Assembly: GCF_002483305.1 (NCBI RefSeq)
Contig: NZ_DLHQ01000056.1
Span: 1-64,000 of the forward strand
Origin: Brevundimonas sp. UBA7664
Lineage (GTDB): Bacteria; Pseudomonadota; Alphaproteobacteria; Caulobacterales; Caulobacteraceae
Direction of reading: 5' to 3'
Length of the DNA stretch: 64,000 nt
Below, piece by piece: positions 1 to 6,959 of this stretch. Below the pieces are notes generated by a model. It did not search any database and had not been told where the DNA came from. It was given only the letters and a program-made list of their open reading frames with translations. Every line of letters begins with the position of its first letter. Position 1 is the first letter of the stretch. The translations under genes and the position numbers were made by a program.

Positions 1-978
1 CTCATCAACCTCGACTTCGCCGACATCCGCACCGTCATGGGCGAGATGGGCAAGGCGATGATGGGCACGGGCGAGGCCTCGGGCGAGGACCGCGCCCTGC
101 AGGCGGCCCAGAACGCCATCGCCAACCCGCTGCTGGACGAGACCTCGCTGAAGGGCGCCAAGGCTGTACTGGTGAACATCACCGGCGGCATGGACATGAC
201 CCTGCTGGAAGTCGACGAGGCCGCCAACGCCATCGCCGGCGAGGTGGACGCCGACGCCAACATCATCTTCGGCGCCGCCTTCGACCCGGCCCTGGACGGC
301 AAGATCCGCGTCTCCGTCGTGGCTACCGGCATGGAAGATCTGGCCGCGGCCAAGACCACGCCGAATGCGACGACCTCGGCTTTTGACGCCCGCCGCCCGA
401 CCCCGGCTTACGCCGCCTCGCGCGCCGAGCCGGTGCGTCATGAGCCGGTCCGCGCCGAGGCGCCGCGCCAGCCCGAGTCCGTGCCGATCGTGCCGACCTT
501 CCAGTCGAGCCAGGCGACCTACGGGACGGCGGCGCGCGCTCCCGAGCCGCGCCCGGAGCCGGTGATCCACGCCGCTGAGGACCGCACGCTGGAGCCGATC
601 GTCGATCCGTGGGTCGAGGAATATGAATCCGCGCCGCGCAGCCGGACGGCGGCCGAAAAGACCGCTCCTGTCGCCCAGGGCGATCTGTACATGGACCGGA
701 CCGGCGACCGCGCCGCCGCCCAGGCCGAGCCGCGCCGGGAAGAGCCGGCGTATGACGATTATGACGATCGCGATCATCGCAAGTCGGGCTGGAGCCTGTT
801 CGGGCGCGGCAAGCGCCAGCCGGCGCAGCCGACCTATCCCGGTCCGTCGCGTCCGACCGACGCCCGGATGACCGAGATGCGCTCGACCAGCCAGACCCAG
901 CCCGCCGCCGAACCGGAGCTGAACCAGGCCGAGGACGATCTGGAAATCCCGTCCTTCCTGCGTCGCCTCGCGAACTAG
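1..978 (+). CDS. ftsZ: Cell division protein FtsZ, 3' part (5' end outside window)
   Basis: The tubulin-like GTPase forms the cytoplasmic Z-ring that organises division. The reading frame is open from base 1, so the GTP-binding GGGTGTG part lies upstream of the window; 325 C-terminal residues are visible. The segment LINLDFADIRTVM followed by GKAMMGTGEA is characteristic of the FtsZ core, which ends near VVATGM about residue 110 of the visible part. A roughly 200-residue linker rich in Pro, Ala, Arg and Glu follows, then the conserved C-terminal peptide DLEIPSFLRRLAN that binds FtsA/ZipA-type partners. The long disordered linker matches Caulobacterales FtsZ. A hairpin terminator follows at 1000-1026, and lpxC lies downstream as in Caulobacter. 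The identification is very secure. Confidence 0.97.
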   Translation, partial: LINLDFADIRTVMGEMGKAMMGTGEASGEDRALQAAQNAIANPLLDETSLKGAKAVLVNITGGMDMTLLEVDEAANAIAGEVDADANIIFGAAFDPALDGKIRVSVVATGMEDLAAAKTTPNATTSAFDARRPTPAYAASRAEPVRHEPVRAEAPRQPESVPIVPTFQSSQATYGTAARAPEPRPEPVIHAAEDRTLEPIVDPWVEEYESAPRSRTAAEKTAPVAQGDLYMDRTGDRAAAQAEPRREEPAYDDYDDRDHRKSGWSLFGRGKRQPAQPTYPGPSRPTDARMTEMRSTSQTQPAAEPELNQAEDDLEIPSFLRRLAN

Positions 979-999
979 ATCCTTCGACCATCAGGAAAG

Positions 1000-1026
1000 C
1001 CCCGGAGTTCGCGCTCCGGGGTTTTT
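1000..1026 (+). terminator. Intrinsic terminator after ftsZ
   Basis: A perfect 8-bp stem ccccggag/ctccgggg (1000-1007 with 1014-1021) has a 6-nt loop and is followed directly by TTTTT. It lies 22 bp after the ftsZ stop codon and should separate ftsZ from lpxC transcription. Confidence 0.85.
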
Positions 1027-1159
1027 CACGTCCGGTACGGTTACCGCGACCGAAACAATCCGAAACCCGACTTTCATTTCGCTGTTGCAAAGCCGTCGCT
1101 AGACGGTTGCTGGGGCGAACTCCGCACGACAGAGGCGGGGCGCAGAAGATGCAGAGAGT

Positions 1160-2065
1160 TTGAGTTTGCCGGTCCGCAACGACCATCACCAGAGGACGAC
1201 CGTCGCCCCCGCGATCATCGCGGGCGTGGGCGTGCACACGGGCGACCGGGTGCGTCTGGCCGTGCGTCCGGCGCCGGTCGGCACGGGCATCGTCTTCGTG
1301 CGCACCGACATCAAGGACCGCGACAACCGCATTCCGGTCTCGGGCGAGGCCGTCGTAGACGCCCGGCTGAACACCATGATCGAGAACGCCGCCGGCGTTC
1401 GCCTGTCGACCATCGAACACCTGATGGCGGCCTTCGCCGCGCTGGGCGTGTCGAACGCCGTGGTCGAGGTCGATGGGCCCGAACTGCCGATCCTGGACGG
1501 TTCGGCGCTGCAGTTCGTCCAGCTGCTGGACCGCGCCGGCTTCCGCCGCCAGGAAGCGCCGGTCCGCTATATCGAGATCCTCGAGCCGATCCGGGTCCAG
1601 GAGGGCGACAAGTCCGCCGTCCTGCTGCCCTGCGACCGTTATGAGATGCGGTTCGAGATCGACTTCGACACGCCGGTGATCGGCAATCAGGTGGTGGACT
1701 TCGTCGTCGACGAGGAGACCTTCCGCAACGAGATCATGGCCGCCCGCACCTTCGGCTTCGCCCATGAGGTCGAGGCCCTGCGCAAGGCCGGTCTGGCGCG
1801 CGGCGGTTCGCTGGAGAACGCCGTGGTCATCGACGGCGACCAGATCCTGAACCCCGGCGGGCTGCGGATGGAGCGCGAGTTCGTCAAGCACAAGGCCCTG
1901 GACGCGATCGGCGACCTGTATGTGCTCGGCGCGCCCCTGCTGGGCCGCTACGAGGGCGTCAAGGCGGGCCACGCGATCAACAACCTGCTGGTCCGCGAAC
2001 TGCTGGCCAATCCGCAGGCATGGCGCGAGGTGACGCGCGTGCCCGAGCTGGCGATGGCGGGCTGA
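1160..2065 (+). CDS. lpxC: UDP-3-O-acyl-N-acetylglucosamine deacetylase LpxC
   Basis: Zinc-dependent cytoplasmic enzyme that removes the acetyl group from UDP-3-O-acyl-GlcNAc, the committed step of lipid A synthesis. With the TTG start at 1160 the protein has 301 residues, the usual LpxC length. The zinc ligands are visible: E86-H87 in TIEHLMA, H244 and D248 in KHKALD, and the catalytic H271 in KAGHAINN. The GGSLENAVV loop is also present. Start choice is uncertain: the nearest upstream ATG (1149) meets a stop after four codons, so TTG 1160 or the TTG at 1166 is used. The position just downstream of ftsZ, behind its terminator, is the Caulobacter order. Confidence 0.95.
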   Translation: MSLPVRNDHHQRTTVAPAIIAGVGVHTGDRVRLAVRPAPVGTGIVFVRTDIKDRDNRIPVSGEAVVDARLNTMIENAAGVRLSTIEHLMAAFAALGVSNAVVEVDGPELPILDGSALQFVQLLDRAGFRRQEAPVRYIEILEPIRVQEGDKSAVLLPCDRYEMRFEIDFDTPVIGNQVVDFVVDEETFRNEIMAARTFGFAHEVEALRKAGLARGGSLENAVVIDGDQILNPGGLRMEREFVKHKALDAIGDLYVLGAPLLGRYEGVKAGHAINNLLVRELLANPQAWREVTRVPELAMAG

Positions 2066-2166
2066 ACACCCGTCTCGCGGGGTGAGAATTCGACGACTCT
2101 TTCAGAGCGACTTCGAATACCGAATGCGAGGAATTGAGAGATTACGGCGACGCCGTACTCGCCTTT

Positions 2167-2319
2167 CCTTCTCCCATTGGGAGAAGGTGGCGCGTAGCGC
2201 CGGATGTGGGCGACTGGTTGAAGCGGCGAAGCCGCCCCCCGACAGACGACCCACACCCTTTCGCGCAAGGACGACGGCTGCGCCGTCGTGCGCTCAAGCC
2301 CTCTCCCAATGGGAGAGGG
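2167..2319. repeat. Compound-hairpin intergenic element A
   Basis: Most of the lpxC-pgeF gap is one structured block. In order it holds a 9-bp hairpin with ATT loop (2167-2187), ggcgc-gta-gcgcc (2189-2201), a closing arm tgtggg (2205-2210) that pairs with cccaca (2250-2255), an inner gcggc-gaa-gccgc (2223-2235), an 8-bp hairpin (2271-2289) and a 9-bp hairpin with AAT loop (2299-2319). The last hairpin abuts the pgeF stop codon. It may act as a bidirectional terminator for the convergent lpxC and pgeF transcripts. The same hairpin order is seen at 53020-53167. Confidence 0.75.
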
Positions 2320-3090
2320 TCATACGAGACTGATCGCGCTCATCAGCCGGCCGAAATCGGCTTCCCCGTCCAGATAGGCCCGACGGTTAGAATAGAACCG
2401 CGCCGCATCGACGCGCGTGTCGTCGCCGGTCCAGGCGGCGTCGGCGACGCCGGCCTGTTCCAGCCTCCAGAGGACGAACGCCGGAAGGTCGAACAGGCGT
2501 TTGTCGACGGTCTCGCCCGGCGCGAAGAACCGGGCGGCGCCCGGATCGTGGTGCTCGAACCGGTCCTGGAAATCGGCGCCGACTTCGTAAGAGGCCTGGG
2601 CGATGCAGGGGCCGACGACGGCGACCATGCGGCGCGGCTCGGCGCCGAGCGCCTGCATGGCGGCGACGGTGGAGTGGACGACGCCGTCCAGGGCGCCCTT
2701 CCAGCCCGCATGGGCCGCGCCGACGATCCCGGCCTCGGGATCGGCCAGCAGGATCGGGGCGCAGTCAGCGGTCAGGACGGCGCAGAGGACGCCGGGCGCG
2801 GCGCTGACCGTGGCGTCGCCCTCGGGCCGCGCGCCCTTCCAGCCGGCCTCGGCGACGCGGGCGATGGCGGAATGGATCTGGAAACAGGCGGCGAGGTCGT
2901 CGGAGACGCCGCCGAGGTGTTCGGCGACGCGGCGGCGGTTCTCGGCGATGGCGGCGGGGTCGTCCTTCGAGCCGACGCCGGTGTTGAGGCCTTCGTAGAG
3001 GCCGGTCGAGACGCCGCCTTGCCGGGTGAAGAAGCCGTGGCGGACGCCGGCGCGGTCCAGCAGGGGGTGGGTGATGGGGGACAGCGTCAT
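2320..3090 (-). CDS. pgeF: Peptidoglycan editing factor PgeF (laccase-domain, YfiH family)
   Basis: Family members hydrolyse wrongly built UDP-MurNAc-L-Ser and also show purine-nucleoside phosphorylase/deaminase activity in some species. With the ATG at 3090 the protein has 256 residues, typical of the family. The metal/catalytic triad is visible: H73 in CFQIHSA, C110 in LTADCAP and H127 in AHAGWKG. An in-frame extension upstream to 3354 is read across the neighbouring gene and lacks homologous character, so ATG 3090 was chosen. The gene follows the MidA-like gene with a 2-bp gap and is probably last in the lgt/MidA/pgeF operon. Its stop codon abuts repeat element A. Confidence 0.92.
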   Translation of the reverse strand: MTLSPITHPLLDRAGVRHGFFTRQGGVSTGLYEGLNTGVGSKDDPAAIAENRRRVAEHLGGVSDDLAACFQIHSAIARVAEAGWKGARPEGDATVSAAPGVLCAVLTADCAPILLADPEAGIVGAAHAGWKGALDGVVHSTVAAMQALGAEPRRMVAVVGPCIAQASYEVGADFQDRFEHHDPGAARFFAPGETVDKRLFDLPAFVLWRLEQAGVADAAWTGDDTRVDAARFYSNRRAYLDGEADFGRLMSAISLV

Positions 3091-3092
3091 GG

Positions 3093-4166
3093 TCAGTCCT
3101 CGAACCCGGGCACGACAAGGGAACGCGGCGAGAAGATCGCGCAGGCCTTGAACAGGGTTCCCATCTGGTCGTCGGCGGTCAGCCGGGCCAGCTGACGGTC
3201 GATGATCGCGGCGGCGTCGGGGCGGCCCTCTTTCAGACGGTGAGCGCGGGCCTCGATGCCGAGCAGGTTGAGGAACTCGCCCTGACCCATCGTCCCGGTC
3301 ACGTCGGCCCCGGCGTGGATCGCGGCCTCGAGCACCGAGGGGAAGTCGGCCCACTGGGTCAGGTCGACCTCGCCGGGCGTCTCCAGCGGATCGACCTTCT
3401 GGTGGCGGCGCAGGCCCTGGAGGGTGTCACCGGCCTCGCGCCGGGCGCGGCCGTAGTCGATCAGAAGCGCCGCCCCGGAGGCGGCCTTGACCAGCGCGCC
3501 GAGGTCACGGCCGAAGGCGGCCTGCTGGTCCGATATCTCGATCGTCTGGCCCGGTTCGACCTCGAAGTCCGGGCGCTTGAAGCCGCCGGTGATCTTGACC
3601 AGGCCAAACTGAAGCGCGCCGTCATCGGTGACGCCGATGCGGCGTTCGGCCCAGCCGTCCTCGGTCTTCACGAACTGGCGGGCGGGCAGGCAGTCGAGCA
3701 CCTCATTGGCGATCAGGATCACCGGGGCATCGGTCTCGATCCGGTCCAGCGAGGTGACCCAGCGCGGGTGGAGGTCGCTGTCGGCCAGCATCCGGGCCTG
3801 GGCCTCGCGCAGCGGGGGGCTGGGCTCGATCAGGATCAGGTCGACGGCGCGCAGGAATTCGGGGTCCAGCCGGGCGGCGCGCATCGCGTCGGCCATCAGG
3901 GTCCCGTCGCCGGGTCCGACCTCGACCAGCCGCACCCTTTCCGGCGCGCCCAGACGCCGCCACAGCTCGACCGCCCACAGGCCGATCAGCTCACCGAACA
4001 TCTGGCTGATCATCGGCGCGGTGATGAAGTCGCCGGTCGCGCCGATGGCGGGCCGGGTGGCGTAGTAGCCGTCCTGCGGGTCGTGCAGGCAGCGGCTGAC
4101 ATAGTCGGCCACCGTCATCGGCCCGGTCAGGGCGATCTCGCGCGCCAGACGTTCCTGCAGCGACAT
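3093..4166 (-). CDS. SAM-dependent methyltransferase, MidA/NDUFAF7 family (COG1565)
   Basis: Class I methyltransferase of 357 residues. The eukaryotic relative NDUFAF7 dimethylates an arginine of complex I subunit NDUFS2, so a role in NADH dehydrogenase assembly is plausible but not shown for bacteria. The N-terminal region contains GPMTVADYVSRCL and DPQDGYYATR, typical for this family. The SAM-binding loop VEVGPGDGTLM lies near residue 100, and EVLDCLPARQFV is the conserved post-motif region. It sits between lgt (5-bp gap) and pgeF (2-bp gap) on the same strand, a gene order conserved in many alphaproteobacteria, so the three are likely co-transcribed. Confidence 0.88.
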   Translation of the reverse strand: MSLQERLAREIALTGPMTVADYVSRCLHDPQDGYYATRPAIGATGDFITAPMISQMFGELIGLWAVELWRRLGAPERVRLVEVGPGDGTLMADAMRAARLDPEFLRAVDLILIEPSPPLREAQARMLADSDLHPRWVTSLDRIETDAPVILIANEVLDCLPARQFVKTEDGWAERRIGVTDDGALQFGLVKITGGFKRPDFEVEPGQTIEISDQQAAFGRDLGALVKAASGAALLIDYGRARREAGDTLQGLRRHQKVDPLETPGEVDLTQWADFPSVLEAAIHAGADVTGTMGQGEFLNLLGIEARAHRLKEGRPDAAAIIDRQLARLTADDQMGTLFKACAIFSPRSLVVPGFED

Positions 4167-4170
4167 AGGC

Positions 4171-5043
4171 TCAGGCGGCGACCGGCGGCCGGCTCCAGGC
4201 GCGCCAGATCAGCCAGGCGCCGATCAGCATCATCGGAACCGACAGCATCATGCCCATGGTCAGGCCGAGCGGCAGTTCGGACAGCTTGCCGGGGTCCGGC
4301 TGGCGGACGTTCTCCAGAGAGGCCCGCACCAGGCCGTAGCCGAACAGGAAGATGCCGGTGACATAGCCGGGCTTGGCCAGCAGCTTCGCCTTGTAGACGG
4401 CCAGCCACAGGATGACGGCCAGGGCGATGCCCTCGAGGCCCGCCTCATAGAGCTGGCTGGGATGGCGCGGGACGAGGCCGGCCGGGCAGAAGCCGTACAT
4501 GGTCTCGATGGTGCGGTTGCAGAACACCATGCCCCAGGGCGCGTCGGTCGGGCGACCCCACAGCTCGCCGTTGATGAAATTGGCCATGCGGCCGAAGAAC
4601 AGGCCGATCGGCGCGACCGGCGCGATCAGGTCGCCGAGGCTGAGCAGCCGGATCCGGTGCTTCCAGGCGAACCAGCCGATCGCCACGCTGACGCCGATCA
4701 GACCGCCATGGAACGCCATGCCGCCGTCCCACAGCCGGAACAGGGCCAGCCGCTCGCCCCAGTCCGCGCCCGTGACCAGGTCGACATAGAGCGATGGCTT
4801 GTAGAAGAGGGCGAAGCCGAACCGGCCGCCGAGGATGATGCCGAGCGTGATCCACAGCACCAGGTCGTCCAGCTGGACGGACGTGACCGGCGGTTTGCCG
4901 GGCTGCCAGACGGCGTTGTCGCGCGCCAGACGGCTGGCGTACCACCAGCCCAGAACAATGCCCGCCACATAGGCGAGGGCGTACCAGCGAATGTCCAGCG
5001 GACCGATGCTGAACCAGACGGGTTCGATGTCAGGAAATGGCAC
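4171..5043 (-). CDS. lgt: Prolipoprotein diacylglyceryl transferase Lgt
   Basis: Inner-membrane enzyme that transfers diacylglycerol from phosphatidylglycerol to the lipobox cysteine of prelipoproteins, the first step of lipoprotein maturation. The 290-residue protein has about seven hydrophobic segments, starting with WYALAYVAGIVLGWWY. The Lgt signature GRMANFINGELWGR is present, including the essential arginine, asparagine and glutamate. An HGG stretch in MAFHGGLIGV is also conserved. It is the first gene of the lgt/MidA/pgeF operon. The window has many lipoprotein substrates, for example those at 10048, 29691, 48555, 49982, 56460 and 56891. Confidence 0.96.
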   Translation of the reverse strand: MPFPDIEPVWFSIGPLDIRWYALAYVAGIVLGWWYASRLARDNAVWQPGKPPVTSVQLDDLVLWITLGIILGGRFGFALFYKPSLYVDLVTGADWGERLALFRLWDGGMAFHGGLIGVSVAIGWFAWKHRIRLLSLGDLIAPVAPIGLFFGRMANFINGELWGRPTDAPWGMVFCNRTIETMYGFCPAGLVPRHPSQLYEAGLEGIALAVILWLAVYKAKLLAKPGYVTGIFLFGYGLVRASLENVRQPDPGKLSELPLGLTMGMMLSVPMMLIGAWLIWRAWSRPPVAA

Positions 5044-5171
5044 GGGCGCTCCACAAAGGCCGGTTCTCGCCAGAGGGGTTTAGCAAGCGTCGCCGCCCCC
5101 GTCCCTGAAATTTCCGCAACACGCGCGCGTCGCCCAATTCAGGCCATAGGTCGCATCGACAGCAAGGTTTC

Positions 5172-5191
5172 GTTCACCATATCGGGTGAAC
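5172..5191. promoter_or_regulatory. Inverted repeat in the lgt/ubiK divergent region
   Basis: gttcacc (5172-5178) and ggtgaac (5185-5191) form a perfect 7-bp inverted repeat around a 6-bp centre in the 188-bp gap between the divergent lgt and ubiK-like genes. It is 41 bp before the ubiK start. It could be an operator or an RNA hairpin; no regulator is identified. Confidence 0.4.
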
Positions 5192-5231
5192 CTTCATTAA
5201 CGATGCTCGTTGGTCCGAGCCGGAGAGTTTC

Positions 5232-5531
5232 ATGCAGACCCGCAACCCCCTCCTCGACGAGTTCGCCAAGCTGACCACGGGGGCCATGGGCCTGGCCCAG
5301 GCGGCGGGCGAGGAGGCGAAGACGGCCTTCCGCGCCGGCACGGACCGGATGGCTGCCGACCTCGATCTGGTCCGCCGCGACGAATTCGATGCGCTGAAGG
5401 CCGAAATCGCGGCGCTGCGGGCCGAGATCGCGGCGCTGAAGTCGCCAGAGAAGTCGCCTGCGAAGACGGCAAAAAAGCCTGCCACGGGAACGTCCACAGG
5501 CCCCGTTCCCCCTCAGGACGCAGCCGGTTGA
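5232..5531 (+). CDS. ubiK: UbiK-family accessory factor (BMFP domain)
   Basis: Small 99-residue protein of the UbiK/YqiC family, which helps assemble the aerobic ubiquinone biosynthesis metabolon in Escherichia coli. The N-terminal half (MQTRNPLLDEFAKLTTGAMG) is the family amphipathic helix that contacts lipid. Residues 48-70 form a coiled coil with the RRDEFDALKAEIAALRAEI heptads typical of the BMFP C-terminal trimerising helix. A Lys/Pro/Ala-rich tail of about 30 residues is low complexity. A GGAGAG sequence precedes the ATG. The lgt gene is divergent. The family call is good; the ubiquinone role is by homology. Confidence 0.8.
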   Translation: MQTRNPLLDEFAKLTTGAMGLAQAAGEEAKTAFRAGTDRMAADLDLVRRDEFDALKAEIAALRAEIAALKSPEKSPAKTAKKPATGTSTGPVPPQDAAG

Positions 5532-5595
5532 GCCGAATCTGCGAACCCGCCTACCGTTCGGTGACAGGGCGTGAGTCGCGCCCGGAGATGACGTA

Positions 5596-6099
5596 ATGGA
5601 CGCTGTCCGGCCCGAAGAAACCGAAATGCCGCACGATCCGCTGGACGTCGTCGAGCATGTCCTGGTGGCCGAAAACCTGCCGTTCGACCGCACCGACGAG
5701 GGCGATCTGGCCTTCGCCCTGGCCGGCGACTGGAAGGACTATGAGTTGTGGTTCGCCTGGCGGCCGGAGGGCGATTGCCTTCAGCTGTGCTGCGCGCTGG
5801 ACCTGCAGGCCTCGAAGTCACGCCGGGCGGCGGCCTATGAACTGGTCGGCCTGATCAACCAGCGGACCTGGATGGGCCATTTCGAGGTCTGGGCCGAGGA
5901 CGGCGAGATCGTCTTCCGCCATTCGCTGGCCCTGCCGATGGGCGAACGCCCGACCCTGGCCCAGGCGGCCTCGATGATCGACGCGGCGGTCGAGGCGGCG
6001 GACCGCTACTACCCCGCCTTCGACTTCATGATCCGCGGCAACAAGAAGCCGCAGGAGGCGATCGACTCCTGCCTGTTCGAGACCGTCGGCACGGCCTGA
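5596..6099 (+). CDS. YbjN domain-containing protein
   Basis: Cytoplasmic 167-residue protein of the YbjN family, with a fold like type III secretion chaperones. In E. coli YbjN affects motility and stress traits through an unknown mechanism. The segment DPLDVVEHVLVAENLPF begins the domain, and YELVGLINQRTWMGHFEVW followed by VFRHSLALP is typical of alphaproteobacterial members. GGAG lies 8-9 bases before the ATG at 5596, favouring it over the later in-frame ATG at 5626. The next gene, proC, begins 4 bp after the stop, so the two are probably co-transcribed, an order common in alphaproteobacteria. Confidence 0.82.
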   Translation: MDAVRPEETEMPHDPLDVVEHVLVAENLPFDRTDEGDLAFALAGDWKDYELWFAWRPEGDCLQLCCALDLQASKSRRAAAYELVGLINQRTWMGHFEVWAEDGEIVFRHSLALPMGERPTLAQAASMIDAAVEAADRYYPAFDFMIRGNKKPQEAIDSCLFETVGTA

Positions 6100-6103
6100 G
6101 GCC

Positions 6104-6904
6104 ATGAACGCAAACGCGAGAGCCGGAACCGTCGCCCTTGTCGGCTGCGGACGGCTGGGTTCGGCCATTCTGGAGGGATGGTTGAAGACCGGCGCGGTCG
6201 ACGCGCGCGATCTGATCATCCTGACCCCGTCGGACAAGCCGGCCGCCGAGGCGGCGCGGACGAAGGGCGCGCGGGTCAACCCGGCGTCGGCCGCCTTGAG
6301 CGAGGCGCGGGCGCTGGTGCTGGCGGTCAAGCCGGCGATGTGGCGCGAGGCCCTGACGCCGCTGGCCGGTGATCTGAATCCGGACGCCGTGGTCGTCTCC
6401 GTGATGGCCGGCGTGGCGGCCGCGGACATCGGCGCCGTGTCAGGCCGCCCGGTTGCCCGGGTCATGCCGACCACGGCCGTGGCGCAGGGACAGGGAGTCG
6501 CCGCGCTGTGGTCGGCGGACGCCGGGGCCCGCGAAACGGCGCGAGGGCTGTTCGCGGCCATGGCCGATGTCGTGGATCTCGACCTTGAAGCCCTTATCGA
6601 CGCCGCCACCGCCAACGCCGGCTCCGCCCCGGCCTTCATCCACGCCTTCGTCCAGGCGCTGGCGCGAGCGGGCGAGGCAGAGGGGCTGCCAGCCGATGCG
6701 GCGACGCGACTGGCGCGCGGCGCGTTGCGCTCGGCGGGGGCGAGCGTCGGGACGGGAGAGACGCTGGAGGCCCTGATCGCCCGCATCGCCTCGCCGGGCG
6801 GCACGACGCGGGCGGGGCTGGACGCCATGGCGGCGACGGGCGACCTGGACCGGGCGGCCGGGGCCGCGGTCAGGGCCGCCGTGCAACGGGCGCGAAGCTT
6901 CTAG
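6104..6904 (+). CDS. proC: Pyrroline-5-carboxylate reductase ProC
   Basis: Catalyses the NAD(P)H-dependent last step of proline synthesis. The 266-residue protein has the Rossmann motif VALVGCGRLGSAILEGW near residue 10, the RVMPTTAVAQGQG region near the middle, and the family signature ANAGSAPAFIHAFVQALA followed by EGLPADAATRLA in the C-terminal helical dimerisation domain. SPGGTTRAGLDAM is another strongly conserved ProC motif. The length is normal. It starts 4 bp after the YbjN gene. Confidence 0.95.
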   Translation: MNANARAGTVALVGCGRLGSAILEGWLKTGAVDARDLIILTPSDKPAAEAARTKGARVNPASAALSEARALVLAVKPAMWREALTPLAGDLNPDAVVVSVMAGVAAADIGAVSGRPVARVMPTTAVAQGQGVAALWSADAGARETARGLFAAMADVVDLDLEALIDAATANAGSAPAFIHAFVQALARAGEAEGLPADAATRLARGALRSAGASVGTGETLEALIARIASPGGTTRAGLDAMAATGDLDRAAGAAVRAAVQRARSF

Positions 6905-6959
6905 TCGGTCACGTAGCCACCGTCGGCGAGGTTGTCGGCCCGCCGCCGCCGGAGGGATA

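Noticed and set aside
323..1972. Long minus-strand open frame across ftsZ and lpxC
   Set aside because: It is antisense to two certain genes, has no recognisable domain, and is explained by high GC third positions that suppress stop codons.
5172..5205. LexA (SOS) box or CtrA site in the lgt/ubiK gap
   Set aside because: The GTTC element is inverted rather than a direct repeat with 7-bp spacing, and only a half TTAAC-like sequence (5197-5201) is present, so neither regulator is supported.
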